Assembly (NCBI GenBank): GCA_911728435.2
Contig: OU452203.1
Span: 22,446,134 to 22,510,133 of the forward strand
Reading direction: 5' to 3'
From: Apoderus coryli
Lineage: Eukaryota; Arthropoda; Insecta; Coleoptera; Attelabidae
DNA: 64,000 nt
Position numbers and translations under genes: made by a program. Below, piece after piece: positions 44,615-55,759 of this stretch (position 1 is the first letter of the stretch; every line of letters starts with the position of its first letter). The notes beneath the pieces were generated by a model, which ran no database searches, had not been told where the DNA came from, and saw only the letters and a list, made by a program, of their open reading frames with translations.

Positions 44615-45265
44615 TTAGTACTAACCTTCAAACGATATGTGTATAAATTTAACAGCATTCTGACTTTTGATTCGTCAGTTTTTGGAAAAATGGAAAAAAT
44701 TGTATTTCAAGTTTGTACGTACCCATGGTGGAATAGGTTTCCAACTGGTGTTCTCTATTATCATTGCTAATGTTACCAAATGAAATCAGAGTATTGTTTT
44801 ACATAAAAACACTCGGTATGTTGTTATAACAACCTTAATATGGAACGATAAACTGTCCGGAGTTGAGTAGGTACAAATTGTCGAAGGAAATAAATGTAAT
44901 AATAAAAAAAACAGACTGCATCGAAAATTTATAGATGAATGAAATTTTTGCTGAGGCACTTTGGTCGGTCGCTCGCAAGTATTGAATTGATTGTGTGTAT
45001 AAATCAAGTTTTGCGCAAACCTACGAAAAAAGGATATTGCTCGTATAAAAATTATGTTCAAAGTTTGCAGACTTTTTCTATAGATATATTGTTACATATT
45101 CTTCAAAAAAAAAAAACTATTGCTGTTTATTTTGTACTCTGAATATTTATAATAGACAAATTGTCATTATTTATATTGGGACTTGCAACAATTTATTAAT
45201 TTTCTATAGGTATATATATACAGACTACATACCGCATGTCCGCAAAAAAGTCTGCATCAAATAGG
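44615..45265. other. Noncoding stretch, nothing recognised
   Basis: Short frames on both strands overlap each other and have no recognisable motif. Confidence 0.35.
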
Positions 45266-45344
45266 ATTTTACATGAATAAAAGGCGTCTGCTCCACAAAA
45301 TTCAAATATATTATCTTGAATCTTCTTTACATTACGTTAAAGTT

Positions 45345-45387
45345 ACCATACATGTTTCGGAACAACAATTGTTCCATCATCAGTGGT
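45345..45387 (-). ncRNA. Hammerhead-ribozyme-like motif, left arm
   Basis: Minus strand: stem I ACCA, core CTGATGA, extra T, stem II GGAAC/GTTCC with 7-nt loop, GAA, palindrome ACATGT, A17, stem I return TGGT. All stems pair perfectly. Predicted cleavage after A17 (45349). Confidence 0.78.
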
Positions 45388-45537
45388 TTTTTATAAAACT
45401 TAGCAGTTTATAGTAAGTATATTGTAAGGCAGTTGAGGCTAGCCCTACAATATACCTTAAATAAGCACATAAAACTTATGTGTTATCTATAATATTGTTT
45501 AAATTTTTAGCAAATAAACTACTAAGTTTTATAAAAA

Positions 45538-45580
45538 ACCACTGATGATGGAACAATTGTTGTTCCGAAACATGTATGGT
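45538..45580 (+). ncRNA. Hammerhead-ribozyme-like motif, right arm
   Basis: ACCA (45538-45541), CTGATGA (45542-45548), extra T, GGAAC (45550-45554) pairing GTTCC (45562-45566), GAA (45567-45569), ACATGT (45570-45575), A17 at 45576, TGGT (45577-45580). Same structure as the left-arm copy in the opposite direction. Confidence 0.8.
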
Positions 45581-45659
45581 AACTTTAACGTAATGTAAAG
45601 AAGATTTAAGATAATATATTTGGATTTTGTGGAGCAGACGCGTTTTATTCATGTAATGA

Positions 45660-46060
45660 ACCCGCTCCTCGTTGAAGATGGATTACTTCAGAAAATCGGA
45701 TTTTCTTTTATTATTATAGCAGTTAGTTATGCTTGTATAAAAACCAAAAATGAAATGAATGAATTGCTTTACCTGTCTAATTTGACATGTTTTATAAAAA
45801 TTGTCAAAATTTAGTCAATAAATTAATTATTTTTATTTTTTGTTAAATTTTCGAAATTCTTGTCCAGATCCTGTATATATAAGCTTCTACGTATCCAAGC
45901 AACATTATCTCTTTCTCTAAAAGCTAAATGCTAAAAATTTCTGTTTAATAATATTTTTGAGCCCCCTATTTTTGCTGACTACAAGGTAGCCGCCTGTTCA
46001 ACTAACCCAAACTATTCTAACCTCACTTAACCTAAAATCATTAGACAATCACATAAGACA
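45660..46060. other. Noncoding stretch
   Basis: AT-rich with a solo gatcctgtatatata word near 45867; otherwise nothing recognised. Confidence 0.35.
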
Positions 46061-46069
46061 AATCTTAAC

Positions 46070-46390
46070 TTAATCAAGAATATTAAGTTCTAACATGTAC
46101 ACTTCTTTGAATGTTGAATAAATAAATAATAAATTCTTCTTTAACTGCCCAATACTTAGATTTCCCGATATCAATGATACAATGCGACTGACGTTATACG
46201 AAAATGACCCCGTAAACAATTCTTTGGAATGATTTGGTGAAGTCAGTATTCCCTTAAATCTAACGTTAATATTCTGCACATCAGTGCAAAGCTTGATTTT
46301 GTTGTACAAATATGGTGGCGTTTTATTATGTAAAATGCTAAAATAAAGACAAGCACTGTGCACTTGTCTTTTCCAAATTTTGTACAACAA
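46070..46390 (-). pseudogene. LINE ORF2 C-terminal fragment
   Basis: A 106-codon open minus-strand frame: WKRQVHSACLYFSILHNKTP, PYLYNKIKLCTDVQNINVRF, SPNHSKELFTGSFSYNVSRI, then LKKNLLFIY near the end. The 'SILHxKTPPYLY' and 'SFSYxVSRI' pattern is that of jockey/R1-type LINE C-termini. RT catalytic motifs are absent (5' truncation). It has no stop, so it inserted relatively recently. Confidence 0.6.
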
Positions 46391-46394
46391 AAAA

Positions 46395-49300
46395 ATATTT
46401 TTAGCTATAAGGAATCTTTCCTATTTGTGTTGTCGGGACTCTTTACAAGTCGATAGTAAAGCATTTTTAAGGGTTCTATAAGTTAAAGTGAATGAAATAG
46501 GTCCCGAAAACTTTGGTTTTATTTAAAATATTTTGGCAACTTGTCCCAGTCATTTAAAACGTTCGTTTCAGCATGCTGAAACGAACGAATCATGATTCAA
46601 ATTGAAAATAAATTTGAATTTCTTTTTATAAATAAAATTATCTAAAAATCTCCAACCCTAGATAATATCAAAAAATATCGGCTGAAGACTATTTGTTGAT
46701 TCTGGCCCTTCGAGTCAAAAGAAAACACGTATGACTACAATGTTAATTATCCCTTGAGTTGAATAAATTAAATTAGTTTAGCTATATGGTCACACCACCT
46801 CATTATAAGCAATTGATGTTTTGAGCACGCCGCTGGCTAAGGGAGAAAAGACGAATAAAGAAGAAGAAGAGGGATGTTTCTTATGTTTTCGGGGGGCGGA
46901 TTGTCTCCGTTTTCTATCGCAAAGGGATGGGTAGCGGGGACAAGTGAGGGGTTGAGATATATCTTAAGTTAAATTTATTGGTATTTTGTCTTGCCATGAA
47001 AAACGGATATTTTTCTATATCTATAGCAGTATGTATGTGAGATAAGACTATACAGGGACGTACAGTGGGATTATTTATTATTTTTAATTTTATATGCTTG
47101 CGTGCGTACCAGCGATAATGTTTAATTGAAACCATCCCCCATAATAAATACTACACGAAATTTAAGGGTGTAATTTTTCATACACTATACAGATATTTAT
47201 ATTTATTTTTTGAAAATATGAAAAAAAACAAATTTAGTGGTTAATTAATATATTTTTTCTTCACTATAATTTGGAAGTACAGGGTGTTACAAAAACAAAG
47301 CGACAAACTTCACGAGGAGACCTATATACAAACATTTCAACCTATGCCCGCGTTACTGCGATTTTAACCCCCTGGAACTCAACAGCAAACGAAACGGCTG
47401 ACCAAGTTAGGGGGCCAACACTTCATTTTGCGGTCCGAACCCATTACAAAGGGCAATCTGTGATGGAGGATTCGCGCAAATGGGAAAATGAACAATAATT
47501 AGTCCTACTGAAGAAATATGAAGCTAATCAATCAAAAGCCAAAAAGCTTATCGAACTAAATAGATACGATAAAAATTGAGCTCAAAATCAAACGTTCTGT
47601 TACAATTGCCAACAAAAACGTTGAAACTCACGTCAACTGATGGATTTATCGTATATATAACAAAAATCTTCATCTTCCTAACAGCGACTACCGAGCCCCA
47701 GATTTTAGCCGATCGACATTTATAATAATTGTTCTACTTACTTCTGTTTAATTTTACACCCTTACAATTAAAAATAAACAGACCCTGTATACTTACACAA
47801 CATCTTACGTAAATCTTTAGTTGTGAATCATTATTTTTTGTAAGATGCATAACACAAACCTTGAAATTTGAAAAATATACTTTTACATTGTAGGACCTTG
47901 AAGTTCACAATATATTATTTTTTGTTTAACTAAAAAAAACAAATAACAGGTACGTTAGACGATATGTTTTTTTTTTTTAAGTTACAAAATAATAAAAACA
48001 AGGTCAGTGATAAATAGCACTAGTAGATATTCTTCTTGGTCTAAAAATCTACCGTTAGGTTAGTAAACAGAAAGGTGTTATTATATTTTTTTACCTAAAT
48101 TATATTTTTTTATTCTACGAAACATTCTAACGGTTATGTCAAAATAAAATACGTAAAAGTATCCATTGTTAAATTGCCTAAATACCTATACTTATTTAGA
48201 ATTAAGAATGTCCACTTTGGGGCCTAAAATAGAACTTTGTGTAACCCCAAATTAAATTTATAGGAATAAAACTAACTTACTTAACGACGATTTGGATTAT
48301 ATTATTTTTAATACTGAAGATGGGTATGTACATTCCCGAAACATGTATTTAGTTTAAGTTTACTTTAATTATTATAGTGTGGAGTAGGCTTTTCGCTATT
48401 ATGGGTTACATCCTGAGAATAAGAAATCTTTTCTGTAATTTTAAAAATCTCAATTAAAATAAAAAAATATTTAGTTAATTTGTGTTAAATGTCAGTATTT
48501 GACAAATTTGACAAAGAGAATCTTGTGTATTGGCGACAAACTTAATTTGTAAATCGTTTTTAAAATTTTAGAAAATTATTAAAATATCATTTTAATAATA
48601 TTACGAAAAGATTTTTTAGGAAATCAAAAATAAATTTAAAATTACAAACCATTAATAAGTTTAAAAATTAGAGGGCCTGGCGTCGAGCAAGGACGTTGAC
48701 CTTAAAACGATTATATTTATAATAATTGTTAAAATTATTATAAAACACAACAATTTATTCTAGTATTAAGTACGGTGGTGTTTCTCTTGGGACTTTTAAT
48801 ACTAACTCTATTTTGATAGTGGGGCTATTGCTTATCGTAAAAAAAACTTAATGACGAGCTAAAGTACATCAATATATTTTTATTAAATTATTATTATTAT
48901 TTTTTTTTTAATAAAAATAAAATTTTAAAATTTGTTACACTGTCCCCAAGCAGTTTGGATTTATTAAATTCATCTACGGCAATGGATAAGAGTCACCGAA
49001 GTAAATCTGGTAATTTGATATTCGTTCTGCAGTTTAGAAAAAGGATTATACGATATACAACAGAAATATATTTCTATTTATGCATCATTTGAGTTGGAAC
49101 TTTGTTGTTTGGTTGTACCATACACACATACGTATATACAATATATTATACAGAATTTTTAAAATATTGTGTATGCTTTGTTGTACGTTAAAAAATAGAG
49201 TAGTAACAAATTTTTCATACAAAGGCTTTAGGAATTGATGAATTAAACATTACCACTCTATATATATAGCTAAAAAGCAGTTAAGGGGTTAAAGGAGGAT

Positions 49301-51570
49301 TTTGTGGAATACCATATAAGCTAACACAAATTTTAATGTAAAAAAATTCCATCCAAATAGAGAAAATAGTCAATTAAGATGTTCTTTAATTTTATTTTCA
49401 TCATAACTCTAAAATTGAGCAGCATTTCGTCGGGGCTACTGTTGCCCCAAAGAAATCTGGGAGATATAAGGTTTTTAAAACCACAAGAAATATACTTTGA
49501 GGCCTCGAGGACAGACAACACTTTATTTAATAATAAAAATACATTTAAATTTAAATCGTTCTACCCCAAATTCATGCAGATCTGACAACTTTGTGATATA
49601 CAAAAAAATAACAAATCAAACCAGTTGTGGGGCTAAAAGAGATGGCTACAAAAGTTTGTTGCAAATTTGTAATTATATTAAAACAGTATTTCGGGCTAAA
49701 ATACAGCCTTGTGAAATAATATATCAGATTGTGACTAGAATTTAGTATAAAACTGAAAGAAAAATTAAATTATTTTGCAATTTAAATATAGTCATAGTAA
49801 ATAGTTACAGAAAAATTGTGCTGTAACTAAATAATACAGGTAATATATGTTAAATTTAGAAACGTGAATGTATAATATATAATGTTACGACAAATCTTTT
49901 GGTTTCACTAGTTTATACACAGAGAGAAAATTTAAATAAAACAGATATTCTTATTCAAACTAATAAACAGAAAATATTTAAAACATCCATAGATATTTAA
50001 TTACATTTTCTTATCGGAGTTAGGTTGGTCATATATCACATGTATATAACATACTGAATCGGAAGCCATTTGGTTTTATTAACAAGTATACAGTATTTGT
50101 TTGATCACCGAGTATATGGATTATTCTGTAAATCACGTCAAGAGTGGTTTGTATCAGAGAAAAGGCAAAAAGAACCACAAGAAAATATATATATATATAT
50201 ATTTTATATACATGCATCCTGAGACCAAAAAGGATAAATTTATAAATTCTGATTTATGAGAGCTTGTAATGTCTGAGCATTGTAAATCTCGCGTGAAATT
50301 TATATTTCTTTATTATTGTACAGTATATCGTCTTGTTTTTCTCGTGGATATGAAACTTACTACCTACTATTTTTATTTTACACATGAATTGAGACTATAG
50401 ATTCGTTGTTTTGGAAAAATATATGATATATATTTATTTTAAAAATGTATCAAACTTTGAGTGTTGATTTTAAGCTGCTAAAATGATTAAATTACAAAGT
50501 TTGTTTTTTTGTTTTAATTATATGTTTGAAATTATTTTTTTTGTTTCACCCTGATCAAAACTTGGTAAATAGGAAAAAGAATATTCGCTAGTCGTATTGG
50601 ACCGTTAAAGTGCAGTTGTTGGTATTTTTTAACGATACCTGGATATTGATGTTTGAGAATAAATTAACTTTTGCTATTTTATAACTAAGTGCTTACGGGT
50701 AATAAAAGTGTCATACTACGTGAATGGATTTCTATTTTATATAAATGATCATAGTAACCAACAATAGATACCTAATATTTGTATTAAATTTGCTCTGGAT
50801 TTTATTTAAAATAATAATTAATTGAATTTTACAAGTTTGATCCTTATTTTTTATTATACAACTTTAAATGGTTATGTCAGATGAATTATTTAATAATTAT
50901 AATAGTCTGATAACGTAGCGAACGTATTAACAGATATATTCCACCAAATTTTCGGTGTTGTTAGTTATATATTATTAATATTTTACTATATTTACATTTG
51001 AAGTGATAATTTCGACGCCACTGACCCTTGTGTCTCTATTATCCATTATTATTTGCTTCTTTGTCGAGCATGAAGTACGCGCATGATTTTACCATTTTTT
51101 TTTTGTATTTTTAACTGATTTTATTGAGACATTAAACTACCAGACGAAATAAAAATATAAAAAATAAACAACAAGACTCGTACCTATATGTATATACGTT
51201 TATATCTTGATTGTAAATTTTCATTGAATCTGTACACTTCCCGTATTTATTTTATATAGAGATATATACAAAGTTCTTTTTTTTTTTATTTATTTATAAC
51301 ATTGAAGATTGTCGCGATAACATCTTCAACTCATTAGGTTGGGAATTTGCAGACGGAGACCAAAGAAAAAGTTTCCTTCTTTTTTTTTTATTTTAATAAT
51401 CTTATTAGATAATTTTATTAAATAATAGCACTATGCAAGGTTGCTGTTCTCTTATTGTGTTTATTAATTATCCTCGCGCGCGCCACCCAAACTTCGTAAA
51501 CCTGAGTGCTATTTTTTTAAAATTAGTAATAAATATATAACTACAGTTTTTTTTATACATTATTTTGTCA
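46395..51570. other. Noncoding stretch with transposon ends and a GC-richer block
   Basis: 46695-46715 has ctggcccttcgagtcaaaag, a word related to the repeats at 18.73 and 19.94 kb. 46810-46960 is a GC-richer block (acgccgctggctaaggg, ttttcggggggcggattg). 47278-47790 is bounded by tacagggtgtt and an inverted accctgta, a possible degraded TIR element with a GC-balanced left part. A degenerate hammerhead-like motif lies at 48310-48350. The rest is AT-rich and featureless. Confidence 0.4.
48310..48350 (+). ncRNA. Hammerhead-like motif, partial
   Basis: CTGAAGA (48314-48320), extra T, GGG/CCC stem, GAA, ACATGT, A. Stem I pairs only in part (ATA with TTT). Shares the ACATGT stem III with the family-2 fold-back at 45271. 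Probably a decayed copy. Confidence 0.4.
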
Positions 51571-51579
51571 AAATTTCAG

Positions 51580-51738
51580 ATCTGGTCAAAAAATGAACGC
51601 GATGTAACTCAGGCTTACGAATTGTGGGGCAAATATGTGGACAAGTGCCGCGATTTCGACATCTGTGTGTTTAATCCATCATCAGGAACAATGAAAGAAA
51701 CGAGGGAGTGCATGAACTTAGCCAAAATTATATTGTAA
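51580..51738 (+). CDS. Terminal coding exon of an unrecognised gene
   Basis: A pyrimidine-rich tract ends tttcag at 51579 (acceptor). The frame from 51580 is open for 52 codons to TAA at 51736-51738: IWSKNERDVTQAYELWGKYV, DKCRDFDICVFNPSSGTMKE, TRECMNLAKIIL. Composition is much less AT-rich than the flanks, codons look used, and AATAAA follows at 51741-51746. Three cysteines (CRDFDIC ... REC) hint at a structured or secreted domain. I do not recognise the family. The partner exon is not found; it should be upstream on the same strand or may be far away. A transposon-derived origin cannot be excluded. Confidence 0.5.
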   Translation: MWSKNERDVTQAYELWGKYVDKCRDFDICVFNPSSGTMKETRECMNLAKIIL

Positions 51739-53280
51739 ATAATAAATTTAAAAAAATAATAATAAATAATTTATAAAAAAAAAATTGTATAATATAATTA
51801 TTATAATTTTTAGGATATTTTTTTTAATATAAAAAATAAATAATTGTAAAAATAATATTCCAAATATTAGAAGTTAAGTAAATTATTATAATATTATATA
51901 ATTTTGTAAAATAAGCGGTTTTGCGAAATTTCTTTTTTAAATAATTAAAACAAAAATTTACAATTTATTTTAGGGTGCCATACAAATATTTTTATTAATT
52001 TTCAGACATAAATTAATATTAATTAAACAAAATACGTAAATTTGGAATGACTGAATATTACTATGTAAATAAACTAATTAATTGATTGTGCAATAAATGT
52101 AATTACATTTTTATAATAAAATATATATAAAAATATTTAAAATATAATCATATAACGATCTCTGTTATTTTTATTATTTAAACGATTTTTAATATATTTT
52201 TTTTACTAGTATAACTAACAATATACTTGCCAGTGAAATTTGATTATGATTTTATTTTTTTAAATATTGTTGTATTTTTAATTTAATTTTTTTTAAAGAT
52301 ACCTACCAATTTCCTATTTATTGGTTTTAACATTTTAACGATATTGATTCTTTTTTAGTTTACTATTTAAAACAGTTTATATTGTTTTTTATTAATACTA
52401 ACATTCAATAATTATTAATTATTAATAACGAAGTATACGAAATTTAATTAGTCAAATTTAATTTATTAAAATGTAAATAATAATAAACAATTATTATTCA
52501 GAATACCTAGTAATTTCTGTAAATAATTATTAATATAAAAAGTAACAGTAAAATTCTCTCTAAAATGTGAATTTAAAACATTAAAACAAATTTGTACCTA
52601 AACATTTAAAAATATAATATACAAATGAAATAAATGATTACGACAGTACAATTATAAAAGTATACGTTTTACAATAAAAAAACACCACCAACATTATTAA
52701 TTTTGAATAAAAATAATTCCTATTTTTTAACAAATTGTAAATACTATTATTATTATTTTATATTATCATTATGTAATATTTTATTTAATTAGATTTTTAT
52801 TGTTTTATTATTAATAATATTATGTTTTTATATTTGTATATATATTCTTTAAAAAATGTTTGTTTTATAGTTAAATTTTTATGTTTTTTACCTTTAAATC
52901 AAAATTTCGTTATTTATAATATATATAAAATATACTTATTATACTTGCATCATCAAACATTTGAAATAAAAATATTGTAAAAAAAAAAATAGTTCTAGTT
53001 ATGACTTAAATAAATACGTAAATTAAATGTTTTTTGTGTCTTGTCAAGGAAAAAATGTATGTTATAATAATAATAATTATTATACGTATTATTATTTATT
53101 TTAATAATAAAAATAAATAAATAAAAACAAAAATTTTACAAAAAATCATATATTAAATGTGCTGAAACAAACATTAAAATTTTAATAAAAATACATTTTT
53201 AAAAATAATTTTAATTGTGTTTTTATTTTTTGTTCATTATATTATTTATATTTTTCTATAATTATTTGTGAATATCGTCC
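51739..53280. other. Extremely AT-rich stretch
   Basis: Almost pure A/T with many AATAAA and ATTATTATT runs. The first part may be the 3' UTR of the 51580 exon. No gene or repeat unit could be resolved. Confidence 0.45.
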
Positions 53281-53284
53281 TAAA

Positions 53285-53960
53285 ATAGTGCTCTATAGTC
53301 TAGTAATAATCCTAAATTTGGGTTCGGACGAAAAATGTTTTAATGCTTTTAAAAATTGAGGCTTAAACTTGTGAATGGTGAAGCATTATTAGAAAATCTC
53401 AAAATTGTGCTCTTAATAGTAAAATGACTCAAAATTGAGGCTCCATGGTTAAAACTTTCTAGAATGGTACCTATTGATCTAGAATTAAGACTTATTTAAT
53501 TCTTAAATATAAAGCTATGGGCAATTGAGTCTCTAAATTTGAGGCTCTTTGTTTCAAAACTTAGGCTTTACTCTAACTTAACCTGAAAAGTTGAGAATTA
53601 TTCTATTAAACTCTTTCGACAATTAGGTAAGTCTTTAAATTGAGTCATTGAGCTTTATATTTTCAGGAACCTCTAGCAATACTTTCAAATAAAGTATTAA
53701 AGATTTAAGAGTAGTTTACCTCAAATAAACTCAAAAATTGATCATAACTAAATAGTAAAACCAACTCAATCTAATAATTCCTCAAAAGCAGAGCTTAAAA
53801 TTAATAGAGACTTTAAAATTGAGCTTCTAAATTAAGGATTTACTTTAGTAAGAAAAAACTAAGACCTAACATAAAATTTTGAGCAGAATCTTTATCATAA
53901 TTAGACCTCAAAGACAAAGCCTTTAAGATTGAGCTTTAGAAAGTTCTAAATTTGAGCTTT
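53285..53960. repeat. Region of irregular short motif reiteration
   Basis: Dozens of variants of aaattgag, ttgaggct, ttgagctt and their inverses recur at irregular spacing (for example 53355, 53435, 53530, 53640, 53810, 53930), with no fixed period. It resembles a very old, decayed tandem repeat. No coding frame. Confidence 0.5.
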
Positions 53961-53964
53961 GCTA

Positions 53965-55015
53965 GAATTATAATAGAAATTATCTGGAATGAGTCTTTTA
54001 TTTTACGGTTTTGTCCTTTGTCAGCGTTACGACTAACTAAGTCATCCAATTTTAGAAAAATATATAAAAATAGAAAAAATATCATGCGCAGAAAACAAAA
54101 AAAAAAAAAGGAAACGAGAAGAAATTTAGCATCGCTTCTATGGCGGGCCTCTTAAATCGCGGGACTTAACAGAGGCGTACCGAAAAAATTTAAATAATAA
54201 GAATTATTATAATTTTAATTCATTAAACATAGTTTTTTAAAATATCGATTAATTTGAAAATTATAAAGGTTTTTTGGCCGTGAATATTGCTAATTAATAA
54301 AAATGTAGTGCAATCCATGTAACATATTTTTTTTTATGTTTTATTTATAACATATTAGCATAGTATAATTTTTTTTTGAAAAAGTTTCGATTACAAAAAA
54401 AAAGAAGTTTTATTTAGCGCCGATATTCTGTACGACAAATATAATAAAATAATTTATTTATATTAAAAAAACGACTAAATGATGAAATGAAAATATTGTT
54501 GCATTTTGTGGCAAATAGCAGTGCGCACGGCAGTGGTTTCTCTCACAGTATAGCTAACTTCATTGGTATGCATTGAGGATTTATATAGGCACCAAGCCAA
54601 AAACATTCATCAAGGTGGATTTAGCTGGGGCAAAGCTCTGATTCATTGCAACTTTAAATATATTGTTCGCTTCGCACATGTATACGTGGATTTCTCTGGG
54701 AAACCCACCCCTTCCCGCATTGGATAATAAACCTGGAAAGGAAAATTTGTGCGGGAATTGTTGTCCAATTAATATGTTCCAATATTTAACATCATAGTAT
54801 AGCTAATAAGAAAGATGGAATAAAATTATACATACACAGTAGCCCAATGAAAATGAAACAGAGATCCTTTTCCGAAAAAGTAAATCACATAAAAAAAATT
54901 AAAAATATAAATAAGTTCTTTTTGTTAAATTTTTTTTTTTTTTAAAATGCTATAAAAGAAAAACTGCTGAACATTTTCTCAAATTTCTTTTTTTATTTGA
55001 AAGTACAATCCTTCC
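53965..55015. other. Noncoding stretch with a unique GC-balanced block
   Basis: About 54515-54800 is less AT-rich and unique in the window (caaatagcagtgcgcacggc..., then gtggatttctctgggaaacc). It may be regulatory DNA. No open frame of note. Confidence 0.35.
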
Positions 55016-55017
55016 GG

Positions 55018-55757
55018 TTAATAATGACAAATAATTTCATTCAAATGGCTGCCTCGGCTGGCCATGCAGTAGCCTACACGATCGGTCCAATTTTTAAGTA
55101 AATTATCGATTGTGTGCAGCTGTATTTCACCAATGGCTTCACGAATATTGTCCTTTAAAGCGTCAATGGTCTCTGGCTTGTCGGCGTAACACTTATCTTT
55201 GACGGCACCCCACAAATAATAGTCCAACGGTGTCAAATCGCAGCTCCGAGGTGGCCAAACGACATCAGCTCTGCGGCTGATAATGCGATCTTCAAAAACA
55301 GGGCGCAAAACATCGAGTGTAGCTTCGGCTGTGTGGCACGTAGCGCCGTCCTGTTGAAACCAAATGTTGCCAATATCCTCCTCTTCAATTTTTGTGAACA
55401 AAAATTCATTCAACATGGCCCGATAACGATCGCCATTGACTGTAACGGCCACTCCTTGCTCATTTTCGAAGAAAAATGGCCCAATTATGCATCCGGACCA
55501 AAATCCGCACCAAATAGTGATTCGTTTTGGGTGCATCGGCTTTTCAATGTATGCGTGCGGGTTTTCTGTGCCCCAAATGCGACAATTTTGCTTGTTTACA
55601 TACCCGCCAAGATCAGAATGAGCTTCATCTGAAAAGATGATTTTTTTGGCAAAATCGGCATCTTCTGTAAGTCGATCGCAGGCCCACTGAGCCAAGCGAA
55701 AACGCATTGGATGGTCAGTTGGCTTCAACTCCTGAACCAATTGGACTTTGTATGGCT
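55018..55757 (-). pseudogene. DD41D transposase, N-terminally truncated
   Basis: Minus-strand open frame from about 55755 (PYKVQLVQELKPTDHPMRF) to the stop at 55018-55020, about 245 codons without interruption. Motifs: KIIFSDEAHSDLGGYVNKQN (first Asp), CRIWGTENPHAYIEKPMHP, WFQQDGATCHTAEATLDVL (second Asp), RSCDLTPLDYYLWGAVKDKC (third Asp; 41 residues between second and third). All three catalytic acids remain. The whole N-terminal DNA-binding part is missing and a TAG lies directly before PYKVQ, so it cannot work alone. The usual SPDL is SCDL here. No TIR recognised; sequence upstream of 55757 is unrelated. Confidence 0.87.
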
Positions 55758-55759
55758 AT

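Larger units (their letters stand above)
45271..45654. mobile_element. Fold-back element with two opposed hammerhead motifs (family 2)
   Basis: 384 bp with ~140-bp inverted arms (45271-45411 and 45514-45654), beginning acatgaataaaaggcgtctg and ending in its inverse, with very few mismatches. Each arm carries a complete hammerhead-like motif about 74 bp from the end, minus strand in the left arm and plus strand in the right. The ~100-bp centre (aggctagccctacaatatac...) has no ORF. Sequence-unrelated to the 30845-31310 element outside the ribozyme core but identical in layout. Target duplication unclear. Confidence 0.85.

Noticed and set aside
47271..47498. 75-codon plus-strand frame starting near a tacagggtgtt end
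   Set aside because: Begins within a TIR-like sequence and shows no recognisable domain; treated as transposon scrap.
51655..51690. Hammerhead-like antisense word (cctgatgatgg...gtcgaaat) inside the 51580 exon
   Set aside because: Stems I and II do not pair and the position after GAA is not palindromic; the plus strand is better explained as coding.
55333..55632. Plus-strand 99-codon frame
   Set aside because: Shadow of the minus-strand DD41D transposase.
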